A stretch of DNA of 64,000 nt from Pisaster brevispinus (GCA_023634235.1 JAMKCF010000001.1:14828258-14892257); one strand, 5' to 3'. Positions 1-12,062 are shown, numbered from the stretch's first letter. Notes: generated by a model from the sequence alone, not told the origin. A program made the numbers and translations.

Positions 1-772
1 CAAAGTTCACACTCATTAATTGAGGCATTAAACCCTATCGGGAGTGAGATAAACGTGTCGTTAGGACCATTAATACACCCTGTTGACATACTGCTATCTT
101 TAAACAAGTACAGCTTACCCAAATGCAAATCTCTTTGAGGCATACATCAGGATGTGGTTGTGCAGTGATTCAAGCTCTCCAGTATGCCTACATTAATAAA
201 GAGGTGAAGTGAGTAGTCAAATTATCAAAATCGAATGCAGTGTCTAATTCGAATTCTAATTGTTAGTGTTTTCTGACAGTGTAATTTTAAATCCTAGTTT
301 GGCCAGCCGACTGTTTCCTGCTAGTAATCTAGGTCCAATCACAATTGAAGCGTCATGCTATCATCATCTGTACACGCTGTAAGTTTTATGTAAATCTGTT
401 ATCTTGAAGTTTAGTTTACAAGTCTTTTCTTTCCAATTCTGTATTGTGCCTTTAATTGTGAACATAAAATAATGCTAAAATGCATTGTGCTCTGCACCAT
501 ACATTTTGTTGTTCTTTATTCAGTGACCTTGTGCCATATTTCACTGTACACATCTTTTGAGGCAGCAGGCAATTTGGAGCATCCTTGTAACAGCAACCCT
601 TGTAACCCATGTGCCCATATTTTGAGAAGTCTAGAAGAAGAAAAACACTTGTATTGGAGTCCAAATGCATTTCTTATATTTTTCACAATGTGCTCAATTG
701 AGTCATTTCAAGTTACAGCACGTCCGAGGAACATGTTAATCGTAATCCTACAATGTACACACTTTTACATAC
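1..772. other. No confident gene; possible decayed 3' end of the neighbouring transposase-like gene
   Basis: No domain is recognised here. The minus strand between about 700 and 480 would be the natural place for further exons of the gene at 773-3721, and it has short open stretches, but none shows a clear match to the C-terminal part expected of that family. The longest open frames on both strands are short and have no family features. Treated as intergenic or decayed sequence. Confidence 0.4.
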
Positions 773-3721
773 CTGAAATTTACAAAGTAGGGAATATTTT
801 TCATTAGTCTCTCATCAATAGCAACCCATGTCAGAGCGATATGTGGGGGCGATCCCGCCTGGAGGTATTGTTCAGTGTGGAAGAACACCATGGTCGCATT
901 TTGCTGTGCCAACATTGCCTCCCAATACCCATTCATGTTGTCCAGTTACATGATGTAACATCCCTCGCCACTTATGCTACATAAAGAAAAATACAACAAA
1001 ATTAAGAAGCAATTATTAAGAGTATGTTGATACCAGCCAACAAACAAAATTAACATTTTCATTTATATTATAACTACAATTATGTTTGTATCATACCTTG
1101 AACAACTCCGATGAACCTTCACAAGTTTTGATACAGTGCCAGAAGTGGTTTGTTATGTGGTTTGGCCAATAGGCAAGTGGCCTGTTGGCAGCTGTTAAGG
1201 ACACCTGTTCAGAAGACAGGAGAAAAGAACAAAACATTACAAGGCTGATTACAATCTGACTAGAAAGTAGTTGTTAATCTATTGAAAGTTGTCAGAAGTA
1301 ACATATGTTTTACACATATACATTTGTATTAAAATTTTGCATAATTTCCAATACATGTATTATTTTCAAATGTAAGGGTTCACAAAGTGTAAGCAAACAA
1401 AGTACTATTAATAGGGTTTTCCTCTTTAATAAAGCGTGTTTAATTCAGTTGCTAAACCAGTTAGTATAGTCTGGTGCAATCAACCTTAACCAACCTTTGA
1501 CAGCTTCTTCCCCAAGTTTTTGGCTCCATGCCAGACATCATAGGAGTGCTTAATATCAGGGTGTATCTGACCTGTGGAGAAAATTAATAGGCATCAATAG
1601 CAAAACAAAATATGGAATCAGTAAAGTCAAGTCATATGTATAAAAGAGTATAGCCATACTGAATTCATGATACTTCATAGGTTTTTAAAAAAAAACTGTA
1701 CAATAAAAAAACAAACTTACGCATTCTGCTGGTAATGGTGATGTGTGCATCTGTCACCATCTCAGCCACAGTCATGGCTTCATCCTTCATCAGGAAGTTT
1801 AAGCCCTTGAGGAGAGACTCTGTCTCTATTCGGACACTGATCAGGCCAGTCTGCCTTTTGTCCATCACTTCCATGTGAAGTGTATCCTTAGTGTCAGCCT
1901 CCATGAACGTGTATGTGAGGTACTGCGCACAATGACCTGGGCTGTCATTGCGGCCATCACCTGACATTTTTGAAGAAAAAAGAACACAATTTGTAACCAT
2001 TAGAATAAAAATTTTGGTATAATTCTTTGCCAAACAAAAATATAAAAATCTCATATGATATATCTAACCTGCAGGCAGTGCGTGTGCCTTTCACATAAGA
2101 AATTCACCCAGTATAAAGTAAATGCGATTCCAAATGTTTTAATTTAGGTATTCAGATAACAAATCTAGAAAAATGTAAAACTAATTTATACTTTCATTGT
2201 TACTTTACAAGTATTACTCTATAAAATTCCAACCAACATAATTATACTCACCAAGGACAACAAGTGGATTTCCCTTGTGTTTGAGTCGTGTCTCCGCAAA
2301 CATCTCAGCTGCCTCCTCTTCTACAGCAGGGCACACATACTTCTGCTGCAGCGAGTTGAATGTACTTACATGCAGGAATGCAATCTTGGAAAAATTGCAC
2401 ATGAGTTTGACCTTTTGGAAGTTATTGCCAGAAAGAACGAGGGCTGAAGCGAGCTTCAACACTCCTATATGTGATCGTTGAAGAGTCTCTTGACCTTGTG
2501 AAGGACACCTCATCTTCAAGTGGTGCAGTTTCTTCCTCGTCCTCTTCGGAGCACTCATCTGTTCCATGGACTTCTTCACCTTGCGCGACAAATGCAAGTC
2601 CTTCACAGCTTTTTTTAAAATACATAGAATAATGTCAGCTGTGTATGTACTCTAAAAGTACTTGCATACTCTAGTTTCAAAATCCAGAAAAAAAAGTTAC
2701 CCTTTTCTACATGACGTCACTGGCTCCCACAAATCGTCATCTTGTAGGGTAATATCCCCATCGAATTCCTGGGGGTAAATAAACTGCCCATCAACCTTGA
2801 AGTTGACACTGATGCTACATTTGAAACAAATTAAGAACACAGAAAATGTTATGAAACAATATGGCTATATGTTGTTCTTGAATAAAGCTGTTGCATACAG
2901 AATGGATATGATACATGTAATTATGGGTACGATATGTTTTGAGTGAAGGTACCTATTTTATGCTGAAGTATCAACTTAATACTTACTCAAGTTCATTATC
3001 TGATTCTTCTTGTGCAACAGAATGCTGCTCAACTACTCTGGAACTGTAAATGAACAATATTACAACAGTCATTACAAAACATTTAATTGACATTGACATC
3101 TATTATTCTATAAAAATAATTCTCTCTCACCACATGAAAAGTTCTTAATGTACACATACATAGGGTAAGCATAAAAAAACAGAAAAAAAAACACTTTAAT
3201 AAATAATAGACTTACGATAAATCTTTCGAACTACCTGGTTGATCCTCAATGTTTCCCCGAACCCTATAAAAATAAAAGAAGCAAATAGTAGGTTAAACAT
3301 TTGTAATAAAAAAAAATATGACAGGTGAGTTATTACACAATTTCACCTGTAAACAAATGTATCAGTTTTGTTCAAAAATAAAACTGTAAAGATGAGTCAT
3401 CTGAATTGCTGTCATCTCCAAGGAAATTGTATCTGAAAACTACAAAAAATGGTGTGGCTCATTTCACTTTGAATCTATGTACACAAAATCACTGATAAAA
3501 TAACAAGCAGTGTTCGCTATTTATTTATTTTTGTCAACTAAACAAATGAATAAATTAAAAAAAAAAAAATACAATACTTTCTGAACTTTGGGTTTGCAAT
3601 ATGTATTCTGAAATGATACAAGAGATGACTTTTTGTGGAAATGTTAAAATAAATACTTTTGCATCGGTACCTTCTTGAGGTCATTGGTGATTGCAATCCA
3701 ACAATTCCAGAGATTGCAGAG
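773..3721 (-). pseudogene. Multi-exon DDE-transposase-like gene, 5' end not found, frameshifted
   Basis: Eight exons can be placed on the minus strand by splice sites and phase: 3721-3671, 3263-3216, 3043-2987, 2814-2701, about 2605-2252, 1960-1721, 1571-1495, 1204-1097, then a last one at 976-773. The core resembles a large animal family usually labelled uncharacterised and sometimes linked to THAP domains. Landmarks are a hydrophobic block with SALVLSGNNF (exon at 2252), GDGRNDSPG split exactly across the 2252/1960 splice, YDVWHGAKNL in exon 1571-1495, and NHFWHC in exon 1204-1097. Aspartates in GDGR and YDVWH could be the first two residues of a DDE triad (inference). Two faults are visible: the exon at 2605-2252 changes frame inside an acidic stretch, and exon 976-773 has a one-base frameshift near 880 that hits a stop. 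No THAP domain or start exon was found upstream. Probably a dead or domesticated transposon gene; superfamily not assigned. Confidence 0.66.
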
Positions 3722-4640
3722 CTGAAAAAATAACAGAGATAAAGGTTTTCATTTAAATTATTTTGAAAAACATGATTTTTCTGTTGCCTGTGGGAAGTGT
3801 CTGCTGTTATAAATAACAAAAACCGGGGGTTCTCAAATCAAAGGTACCCACTTATAGGTAATTTGTAAAGGAAAATTGAACCCCACAGGCCTCTATAGAA
3901 AAGAAGCACTCAAGGTGAGTGAGGCAGAAATAACATCTGAACACAAACAATAAACAACTGCATAACATTCTCCATAATTTTCCTGGGCTCAACACAAATC
4001 CTGTATATATTTACCCACGAGATTAAAGACCAATACATGCAATCAAAATCAAACACCAGTTGACAAAGACAACCAAGGTGGAAACTATCACAAAGACTGC
4101 TTATTTTGGAATGAAGAGAATAAAGGCAAATTAAATGGGTCTAATCTCTTAATTACACAGGCAAATAGTGGTCTTCAAGGCCCCATGAGAGCTTAATCTT
4201 TTGAAGTTATGTGCTTTTGAATGAATGACCCTAATTTACATGTTATAAATACATTGTTTTACAAAATATGCACGGCCAAAAACAAAGAAAATTCAGTTGT
4301 CGGCCCTCCTCCTTTTTTGAAGACCCTTTCTTTTCTTTTTTATTTATTTGTTCTCACCTAAAAAAAAAAACTTTCAACATGCATACATTGGGTTAAGTGC
4401 ACAGAACATCGTTTACCTAAATAAAGTTTTGTAACGCTACTCTAGCACTAGCAGGATAGCTGTTATAAAGGTCAAGGTCAAGGTTAATTTCAACTGAACA
4501 ATTTCAGCTATTTTAAATTTTTAGGTACAAGGTGGCCACGTTAGGAAGAAATAAAAACAAAAACAAAAAAATGCCTGTCATGCTCCTCTTTCTGAAGAAA
4601 CCCAAACGATCAAGTGGTTTATTTTTTCACTTGGCCTAAC
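3722..4640. other. No gene seen
   Basis: AT-rich sequence with several A and T runs. No exon of the minus-strand gene could be extended into it and no repeat is recognised. Confidence 0.4.
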
Positions 4641-4802
4641 AGTACAGAGCTTAACAAGCAGGTTTGCAAAGATTAATTTTATTATTTGCAATGCAAAAAC
4701 AGAGAAACGGAGATGCAACAATGACCCCGTGAGAAGAGGACGTGTTTTCGGGGAGCTCCACTTGCTTCACTGAGCACATACAAACCGTGCAGTCTACACG
4801 AA

Positions 4803-5544
4803 ATGGGCCCCAAGCGACGAGGAGGCTACCCGGCCGGTAGGGCCTCTCGCCCCGCAGCCTCGGGCGATGAAGCCCCGAACCCCGAATCATCCATTGGAAG
4901 AACAGCCGACCTAAATTAAGATTTTGAATCGTTTGTAAGAGCTACGCTCAAACAACTAGTTAAGGGGCAACAGCAGCTTGAAGAACAACTCGGGGCCTCA
5001 AAAGAATACAACATTGAGCGGATAGCAGATCTCGAAAAAGTAAAAGATATTCTAGAGGAAACTGTAGACCTGCTTAAAACAGATCTCTCCGCTGCCCAGA
5101 CCCAGCTAGCACAACAGCAGGCTGAGATCAACCAGCAAGAACGCTTCTCCAGGCGCAATAACTTTAGAATACTTGGTTTGGAAGAATCTGCAAATGAGAA
5201 CTGCATGGAGGTAGTCAGAAACATTCTGGTGGAAAAGTTTGATTTCGAAGCTGAGCCCCGGATAGAACGAGCCCACCGAGACGGCAGAGGCAAGAACGGA
5301 AAACCAGCCCACATGCTCGTCAAGATGTTGTCCTACCAAAGCAAGGTAAGTCATGAAATCTCAGCGCACCGCCTTTAAAGATTCACCTATGTACGTACTG
5401 GATGACCTCACGGCAGCCGATCGCAAGGAAAAGTTCAAGTGGAATGCGGAGGTGAAAATTCTATACGACCAAGGGATCAAGCTGAGGTTCTTTGCTGGGA
5501 AATGGCGACAAAGAGACGGTGGACCCTTTGCTTTTCAACGGTAA
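4803..5544 (+). pseudogene. LINE ORF1 (coiled coil plus RRM-like), one stop and one frameshift
   Basis: Start chosen at 4803 (MGPKRRGGYPAG). A TAA stop follows at 4917, after which the same frame continues through a long heptad-rich coiled coil (about 4,925-5,140) rich in Leu, Gln and Glu. Then comes the ORF1p RRM signature ERFSRRNNFRILGLEE and the conserved IERAHR motif near 5,265. A one-base shift near 5,350 moves the frame to the C-terminal domain (MYVLDDLTAADR) ending at 5544. This is the L1-type ORF1 RNA-binding chaperone layout, in which trimers form through the coiled coil and coat the element RNA. Length, about 245 residues, is normal apart from the breaks. Confidence 0.75.
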
Positions 5545-6151
5545 TTATCTGTAAAACTTTGAACTTCATCGACTTCGAAAGCTGAACGGTTGTTTCCTCA
5601 TTCTTAAGTACCAGGTTAATTCCAGTATCTGCCCACACTAGTATAAACTGTGTTTTACTGCAGTGCCTTAGTAGATTAATTTTATATTGAGGACAGTTTG
5701 GGTATGCATTTATTTCGCTTTTGTTAGAAATTACTTTTAAGTTGGTTCCCTTCAAGTGGTGCTCCGACTAAGCACAATCGGAGTGGTGTCATTTTTGCAT
5801 TACGAGTATTTTGTTTCTTGTTTTGGGGGCTAGGTTTGTTTTGGGGTGTTTTGGGGTGTTTTTTTCTAATTATGTTTTTCTCCCTTCCCAGCATGGGAGC
5901 TTGGCTTGGGCTTTTGGGGGGTTTATTGCAGCTAAAACAAAAACACGGAGGTTTGTAATATTGTATACAGTTAGACCAACTCCTTACTTTTTTTATTTCT
6001 TGTACATGAGGTACATAATCCCATGGGCTAAAGTGTACCGTCCCTTTGTTACCATGACATTCCTCTTTCTTTTCTTGTTCCTTGTTTCTATAAAAATGGT
6101 CTGCTTTTGTTTGGCCCACTAAATCGTGGTGCAAATCAGGTTCACGTTTTG

Positions 6152-6640
6152 AATGACAAGCTCGCAAAGTTCTAAAAATGTGTCCATAGTCTCCATGAAT
6201 TGTCGCGGCTTAGCAGATTACAAAAAAGGAGGGATGTCTTGCATTTTTTAAGGACAAAGCGTTACTCCATTTACTGTCTGCAAGACGTCCATTGTACAGA
6301 CTCGATGGAGCAGAGGATTAGAGCCGAATGGGGATTTGATTGTTATTTTAGCTCTTTCAAAAGTAACTCCAATGGAGTGGCAATTCTTTTCAACAACACT
6401 TTTGAGTTCAAGGTTTTTTCATGTAAAACTGATCCGAACGGTAATTTTTTGGCGCTCAGTTTGGATATTTATGGATGTAACATTACTTTAATTAATTTAT
6501 ACGGTCCTAACAAAGATGATCCTAATTTCTATGAAACTGTGAATAATATAATTACTGATTACGATAATCCCCACACAATTATATGTGGAGATTGGAGATT
6601 GGAATTTGGAATTGGATATCAGAATTGATTGTTATAATTA
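6152..6640 (+). pseudogene. LINE ORF2, AP endonuclease N-terminal part
   Basis: The start at 6152 leads into VSIVSMNCRGLADY, the typical first strand of a LINE apurinic endonuclease. A frameshift near 6,230 moves on to LRTKRYSIYCLQDVHC, then SNSNGVAILFNN, then NITLINLYGPNKDDPNFY and finally IICGDW near 6,590. These are successive strands of the fold; the usual GDWN asparagine is lost because the sequence breaks there. This domain nicks target DNA to prime reverse transcription. The His motif (SDH) and the rest of the domain are absent because the reading frame ends shortly before the tRNA-like array. Confidence 0.77.
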
Positions 6641-6702
6641 TGTTAACATTAACAACCCGTTGGCTAGGCAGAGTGTTGGATTTGTGTAACCAATTAAATC
6701 TC

Positions 6703-9493
6703 TTTAATAGATGTTAATTTTGCATCGGGGATAAAGAATATTAATTTTGTTTTTTTACCCTACACCGATCGATGTGTGTTAGCACTGTATACTCAGTACT
6801 TTCCCGAGTTCTGTGAAAAAAAAAAATCACAGGCAAATTACTCGGGTGGGATTCGAACCCACGACCTTTGCATCTAGAGCAGTGTCTTACCAACTAGACC
6901 ACCGAGATTGCCCGGCAGCTAGAGGCAGTTCGAATCCTATATTTTAGCAGCGGGTACCGCAACGATTTAATAGATGTTAATTTTGCATCGGGGATAAAGA
7001 ATATTAATTTTGTTTTTTTACCCTACACCGATGTGTGTTAGCACTGTATACTCAGTACTTTCCCGAGTTCTGTGAAAAAAATCACAGGCAAATTACTCGG
7101 GTGGGATTCGAACCCACGACCTTTGCATCTAGAGCAGTGTCTTACCAACTAGACCACCGAGATTGCCCGGCAGCTAGAGGCAGTTCGAATCCTATATTTT
7201 AGCAGCGGGTACCGCAACGATTTAATAGATGTTAATTTTGCATCGGGGATAAAGAATATTAATTTTGTTTTTTTTACCCTACACCGATGTGTGTTAGCAC
7301 TGTATACTCAGTACTTTCCCGAGTTCTGTGAAAAAAATCACAGGCAAATTACTCGGGTGGGATTCGAACCCACGACCTTTGCATCTAGAGCAGTGTCTTA
7401 CCAACTAGACCACCGAGATTGCCCGGCAGCTAGAGGCAGTTCGAATCCTATATTTTAGCAGCGGGTACCGCAACGATTTAATAGATGTTAATTTTGCATC
7501 GGGGATAAAGAATATTAATTTTGTTTTTTTTACCCTACACCGATGTGTGTTAGCACTGTATACTCAGTACTTTCCCGAGTTCTGTGAAAAAAATCACAGG
7601 CAAATTACTCGGGTGGGATTCGAACCCACGACCTTTGCATCTAGAGCAGTGTCTTACCAACTAGACCACCGAGATTGCCCGGCAGCTAGAGGCAGTTCGA
7701 ATCCTATATTTTAGCAGCGGGTACCGCAACGATTTAATAGATGTTAATTTTGCATCGGGGATAAAGAATATTAATTTTTTTTTTTTTTTTTTTACCCTAC
7801 ACCGATGTGTGTTAGCACTGTATACTCAGTACTTTCCCGAGTTCTGTGAAAAAAATCACAGGCAAATTACTCGGGTGGGATTCGAACCCACGACCTTTGC
7901 ATCTAGAGCAGTGTCTTACCAACTAGACCACCGAGATTGCCCGGCAGCTAGAGGCAGTTCGAATCCTATATTTTAGCAGCGGGTACCGCAACGATTTAAT
8001 AGATGTTAATTTTGCATCGGGGATAAAGAATATTAATTTTGTTTTTTTACCCTACACCGATGTGTGTTAGCAATGTATACTCAGTACTTTCCCGAGTTCT
8101 GTGAAAAAAATCACAGGCAAATTACTCGGGTGGGATTCGAACCCACGACCTTTGCATCTAGAGCAGTGTCTTACCAACTAGACCACCGAGATTGCCCGGC
8201 AGCTAGAGGCAGTTCGAATCCTATATTTTAGCAGCGGGTACCGCAACGATTTAATAGATGTTAATTTTGCATCGGGGATAAAGAATATTAATTTTGTTTT
8301 TTTACCCTACACCGATGTGTGTTAGCACTGTATACTCAGTACTTTCCCGAGTTCTGTGAAAAAAATCACAGGCAAATTACTCGGGTGGGATTCGAACCCA
8401 CGACCTTTGCATCTAGAGCAGTGTCTTACCAACTAGACCACCGAGATTGCCCGGCAGCTAGAGGCAGTTCGAATCCTATATTTTAGCAGCGGGTACCGCA
8501 ACGATTTAATAGATGTTAATTTTGCATCGGGGATAAAGAATATTAATTTTGTTTTTTTTACCCTACACCGATGTGTGTTAGCACTGCATACTCAGTACTT
8601 TCCCGAGTTCTGTGAAAAAAATCACAGGCAAATTACTCGGGTGGGATTCGAACCCACGACCTTTGCATCTAGAGCAGTGTCTTACCAACTAGACCACCGA
8701 GATTGCCCGGCAGCTAGAGGCAGTTCGAATCCTATATTTTAGCAGCGGGTACCGCAACGATTTAATAGATGTTAATTTTGCATCGGGGATAAAGAATATT
8801 AATTTTGTTTTTTTACCCTACACCGATGTGTGTTAGCACTGTATACTCAGTACTTTCCCGAGTTCTGTGAAAAAAATCACAGGCAAATTACTCGGGTGGG
8901 ATTCGAACCCACGACCTTTGCATCTAGAGCAGTGTCTTACCAACTAGACCACCGAGATTGCCCGGCAGCTAGAGGCAGTTCGAATCCTATATTTTAGCAG
9001 CGGGTACCGCAACGATTTAATAGATGTTAATTTTGCATCGGGGATAAAGAATATTAATTTTGTTTTTTTTACCCTACACCGATGTGTGTTAGCACTGTAT
9101 ACTCAGTACTTTCCCGAGTTCTGTGAAAAAAAAATCACAGGCAAATTACTCGGCTGGGATTCGAACCCACGACCTTTGCATCTAGAGCAGTGTCTTACCA
9201 ACTAGACCACCGAGATTGCCCGGCAGCTAGAGGCAGTTCGAATCCTATATTTTAGCAGCGGGTACCGCAACGATTTAATAGATGTTAATTTTGCATCGGG
9301 GATAAAGAATATTAATTTTTTTTTTTTTTACCCTACACCGATGTGTGTTAGCACTGTATACTCAGTACTTTCCCGAGTTCTGTGAAAAAAAATCACAGGC
9401 AAATTACTCGGGTGGGATTCGAACCCACGACCTTTGCATCTAGAGCAGTGTCTTACCAACTAGACCACCGAGATTGCCCGGCAGCTAGAGGCA
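6703..9493 (-). repeat. Tandem array, about 11 units of ~255 bp, each with a tRNA-like sequence (SINE-derived)
   Basis: The string GGGTGGGATTCGAACCC (minus strand GGGTTCGAATCCCACCC) recurs near 6845, 7100, 7354, 7610, 7875, 8129, 8385, 8640, 8896, 9154 and 9410, a spacing of 254-265 bp. On the minus strand each copy has an A-box-like TGGTCTAGTTGG and a perfect B box GGTTCGAATCC. D and T-psi-C stems form (GTCT/AGAC and GTGGG/CCCAC), but the acceptor and anticodon stems are weak. Units are nearly identical; length differs mainly in T runs (for example 7,779-7,793) and A runs. The remaining ~180 bp of each unit is not tRNA-like. The first unit starts inside LINE ORF2 sequence and the last breaks off at GCTAGAGGCA, after which LINE sequence resumes. 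Confidence 0.9.
6838..6917 (-). tRNA. tRNA-like pseudogene, first of eleven array copies
   Basis: Representative copy. Internal RNA polymerase III promoter boxes are intact, the D arm and T arm fold, and short outer helices (CTCGG/CCGAG and GGCAA/TTGCC) can pair. The anticodon stem has mismatches, so a working tRNA is unlikely. The same segment recurs in all eleven units. It is best read as the tRNA-derived head of a SINE. Confidence 0.5.
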
Positions 9494-9497
9494 ACAT

Positions 9498-10421
9498 TTG
9501 TTTAGTTATTCTGATTCTCCAGTTCTTTCAAACTTGACTCGGGATCGCATTGAGGGTCCGCTGTCATATCAGGAGGTTTTGAACGCCCTGAAAAGGAGTA
9601 AAAACGGAAAGTCTCCGGGGTCTGATGGTTTCAGCTTTGAATTTTTTAAATTCTATTTCTCAGATTTGTCATGGTTTTTATTGCGGTCTCTGAATTTTGG
9701 CTACGAAACAGGAAAATGTTCAGTCACCCAGCAAAATGGGATTATCACCCTGCTACCAAAAGGGGATAAACCCCGTCAATTTTTGAGGAACTGGAGACCC
9801 ATTTCCTTATTAAATATTACGTACAAACTGGCCTCTTCTTGTATAGCAGAGAGAATTAAAACATGCCTTCCTTCTATTATACATTAAACAACAAAAAGGC
9901 TTTTTGCAAGGTCGCTATATAGGAGAAAACATTCGTTTAATGTATGATTTGCTTAACTACACAGACAACAACAACATTCCTGGTTTGTTTCTTTTAGTTG
10001 ATTTTGAGAAAGCCTTTGAGTCGGTCTCCCACGACTTTATTTTTCAGATTCTTGAGCTGTTTAATTTTGGCCCCTGAATACAAAAGTGGTTTCAAGTGCT
10101 GTACAATGGTGCAAAAGCCTCTGTATTGGTAAACGGTTTCTTGTCAGAATCTTTTCAAATTGAGCGCGGTTGCCGGCAAGGTGACGGCTTAAGCCCTAAT
10201 TTGTTCCTTTTGTGTGCCGAAATTCTGGGCAAAATGGTTCGCAGGGACATTTTGAAAGGAGATACAGTTGAGGGTTCCGAATACAGGCTTTCTCAATATG
10301 CAGACGACACCGTGTTTATTTTAGACGGTTCAGAAAATTCGCTTAGCAGAGTCTTTAAGCTACTAGATGATTTTGCTTGTATGTCGGGCCTTAAAGTTAA
10401 TAGTGGTAAAACTAATGCTTG
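9498..10421 (+). pseudogene. LINE ORF2 reverse transcriptase (Tx1-like), broken
   Basis: RT landmarks appear in order: KNGKSPGSDGFSFEFF, LPKGDKPRQFLRNWRPISLL, then after a stop near 9,886 LLVDFEKAFESVSHDF (about 9,990-10,030), RGCRQGDGLSPNLFLLCAEI, QYADDTVFILDGSENSL with the catalytic YADD, and SGLKVNSGKT. This is the fingers-palm order of an L1/Tx1-clade enzyme. There is a stop or frameshift near 9,885 and a TGA near 10,076, so it is not active. It ends at 10,421 without a complete thumb or C-terminal domain. Confidence 0.8.
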
Positions 10422-10431
10422 AGAGGCGGTT

Positions 10432-11827
10432 GGCCCCGTAAATGCCGGATAAGATTGCGGGCGAACTTTGTGATACCGTAGATCAATGTTATCATTGTTG
10501 ATGAAATTCCAATTCTGTGCTCTGCAGAAATTTTGGATCAGTTCATTAGCTAGAACAATTTTGTGACATTGTTGCTGATTTTCCCTGTTTCTGTGGATGA
10601 TGGAAGAAACCGTGATGTCATTGATGAAATACTTCTCCTTTGCCAATTCACATAGAGATTCAAGTTTACTTGCAATCGTTTGCACGTCGTCCTTAGTATT
10701 GTTCGTTCCAATATGAACAATAAGCTCAGAGACTTTGTGACATAAAGATCCATTCCTGAAAACTCTTGAAATGTCTTCAATCTTTGCCCCTGGGTGTGAT
10801 ATGACTGAGACTGATTTAGATTGGCTCAGCTTGTCGCCTTTGATAAACTTGATCATGGAATCACCGACAATGGTAACAGCTTTGGCGGGCCGTTGTCGAA
10901 ATTGAGTTGCCTGTTTGGCACGATACTCCTTCAGTTGTTCAGAAAATACTTTCCCCTCTGATACTGAATGTGTAGTTTTGTATGTTGGCTTTGGTGGGGA
11001 CAACAAGGTTGACGCAGAGGGATGATCAGACTGGGGAGACAATTCTGAATGGACAAGTTGGTCATAATACTCGTCGATTATTTCCTCTGCGGTTGGGTCA
11101 GATATTTTGGAATTTGCATCAGCTGAAAGCTTGCTAAATCGGTTTGAAAGCTTAACAACTGGCACATGTGGAATGCCAGGTGATGATTTGGCTCCGAAAG
11201 CTTTGTTATGACTGTCTTTTTGTGACTGATGAGGTCCCACCTGTCTGTTGTTGTTGACCAGTGTCCATGGTGAGTTCGTGAACGCAGAAGTAGTAGCTGT
11301 ATTCTTGAGGGTCTGAACATTACTTGCCCCAGTAGCTGTATGAGAACAATAGTGGGCATCATATTGTGATGTTAATTGTGCTATTTTAGTCTCCATATTT
11401 CTATTTTCCTCTGTCAACAGCTTGTTGTTAGACTTCAGATGATCGATTTCACAGAACTGGACTCTTATTTCATTTTTCATTTGCTTAATAGAAATCTTCA
11501 ATTGTCTTATTTCATCGCACAAAACTGAATCTGACATGTTGTGTTTGGTTACCGTTGTCTTGGTAGGACTGCGGGGTGTCATGGCGACTGAGAGTTTGGT
11601 CCCAGCTTGGAGTTCATTTGGAGCTGGGGCAGATTCCAAAGTTGAGATGCATTTAGATTTCGATGAGGAGAGACATGCTTTCGGGAAGCACTGCTTTTTC
11701 CCACTGAGGTAAAAATACAGCTCAATAATGTCATCAGCGATAGCCTCAGCTGATCTTCTTGACTTTAATATCAGGTTGTCGTTGTAAGTACCTTGTAATG
11801 ACGTCTCGCCACCATTTTGTATCCTCT
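10432..11827 (-). pseudogene. Coiled-coil plus SGNH-hydrolase-like ORF, C-terminal part (interrupted by the Gypsy element)
   Basis: On the minus strand from the left Gypsy LTR: a basic/Ser-rich stretch, a coiled coil (about 11,520-11,390, DEIRQLKISIKQMKNEI), a Pro/Ser-rich linker, then an SGNH/GDSL-type domain with VTIVGDSMIKFI (nucleophile block, about 10,870), a conserved SHPGA, and LIVHIGTNN (about 10,725). Such domains occur in ORF1 proteins of CR1-type LINEs and in related animal ORFs. The final block with the catalytic Asp/His (expected after NIDL near 10,480) is damaged: a deletion and frame change fall just before the end. The N-terminus lies at 28,412-28,613. No RT of this element is found beside it, so it could be a LINE ORF1 or another gene. 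Confidence 0.65.
11824..11827. repeat. Target-site duplication of the Gypsy element, left copy (CTCT)
   Basis: CTCT directly precedes the left LTR and recurs at 28,408-28,411 directly after the right LTR. Joining the two flanks with a single CTCT gives one continuous minus-strand frame for the SGNH ORF. Confidence 0.85.
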
Positions 11828-12049
11828 TGTTGTAACTGAGCATATAATTACCTAGTCTCGGCGGGAGAGGGCGAGTCGCGCTGATGCACCGAACTGGGAT
11901 GGAACACACAATCAGAAGAGGCACACAAACACACAGGTAAGGTTCTGGAACACGACTGACTCGTGGCTCTGACGCCTGAGAGCAGCGGCCGAGCCACGGT
12001 CATGCATCGCTGGTTTATTGCATAACCTCAGAGGGCGTGGCTCACTATA
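11828..12049 (-). repeat. Gypsy 3' LTR
   Basis: Begins TGTTGTAACTGAGC on the plus strand and matches 28,187-28,407 over its length with a few substitutions and small indels. The close match between the LTRs suggests a fairly recent insertion. The 3' LTR supplies the polyadenylation end of the element transcript. Confidence 0.88.
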
Positions 12050-12062
12050 TCCCTCCCCGTTT
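12050..12062 (-). other. Polypurine tract
   Basis: Directly upstream (minus strand) of the 3' LTR is AACGGGGAGGGA. A purine run at this spot primes plus-strand DNA synthesis in LTR elements. Confidence 0.7.

Larger units (their letters stand above)
4640..10421 (+). mobile_element. L1/Tx1-like LINE, decayed, middle replaced by a tandem array, 3' end lost
   Basis: The order is an ORF1 with coiled coil and RRM-like domain, a ~600-bp spacer, an AP-endonuclease N-terminus, the tRNA-like array (6,703-9,493), then reverse transcriptase. The endonuclease breaks off at about 150 residues and the RT resumes well downstream, so roughly 250 residues of ORF2 are missing. The array therefore did not simply insert; it replaced sequence or came with a deletion. 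The coding part stops inside the palm/thumb region at 10,421, where the minus-strand SGNH ORF begins. Losing the 3' end is unusual for a LINE copy, which normally loses the 5' end, so a later rearrangement is likely. The 5' boundary is approximate. Confidence 0.75.

Noticed and set aside
472..807. 111-residue plus-strand open frame
   Set aside because: No family features; it overlaps the last exon of the minus-strand gene and lacks splice or start support.
6838..9480. Eleven functional tRNA genes
   Set aside because: Pol III boxes are intact, but acceptor and anticodon stems are poor and the sequence is part of a SINE-like unit.
6703..9493. CRISPR-like regular repeats
   Set aside because: The repeats are contiguous 255-bp units with no unique spacers, in an animal genome; the tRNA-like content explains them.
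11828..11924. Start codon at 11,924 for the SGNH ORF
   Set aside because: It lies in the LTR; the original N-terminus is at 28,412-28,613.
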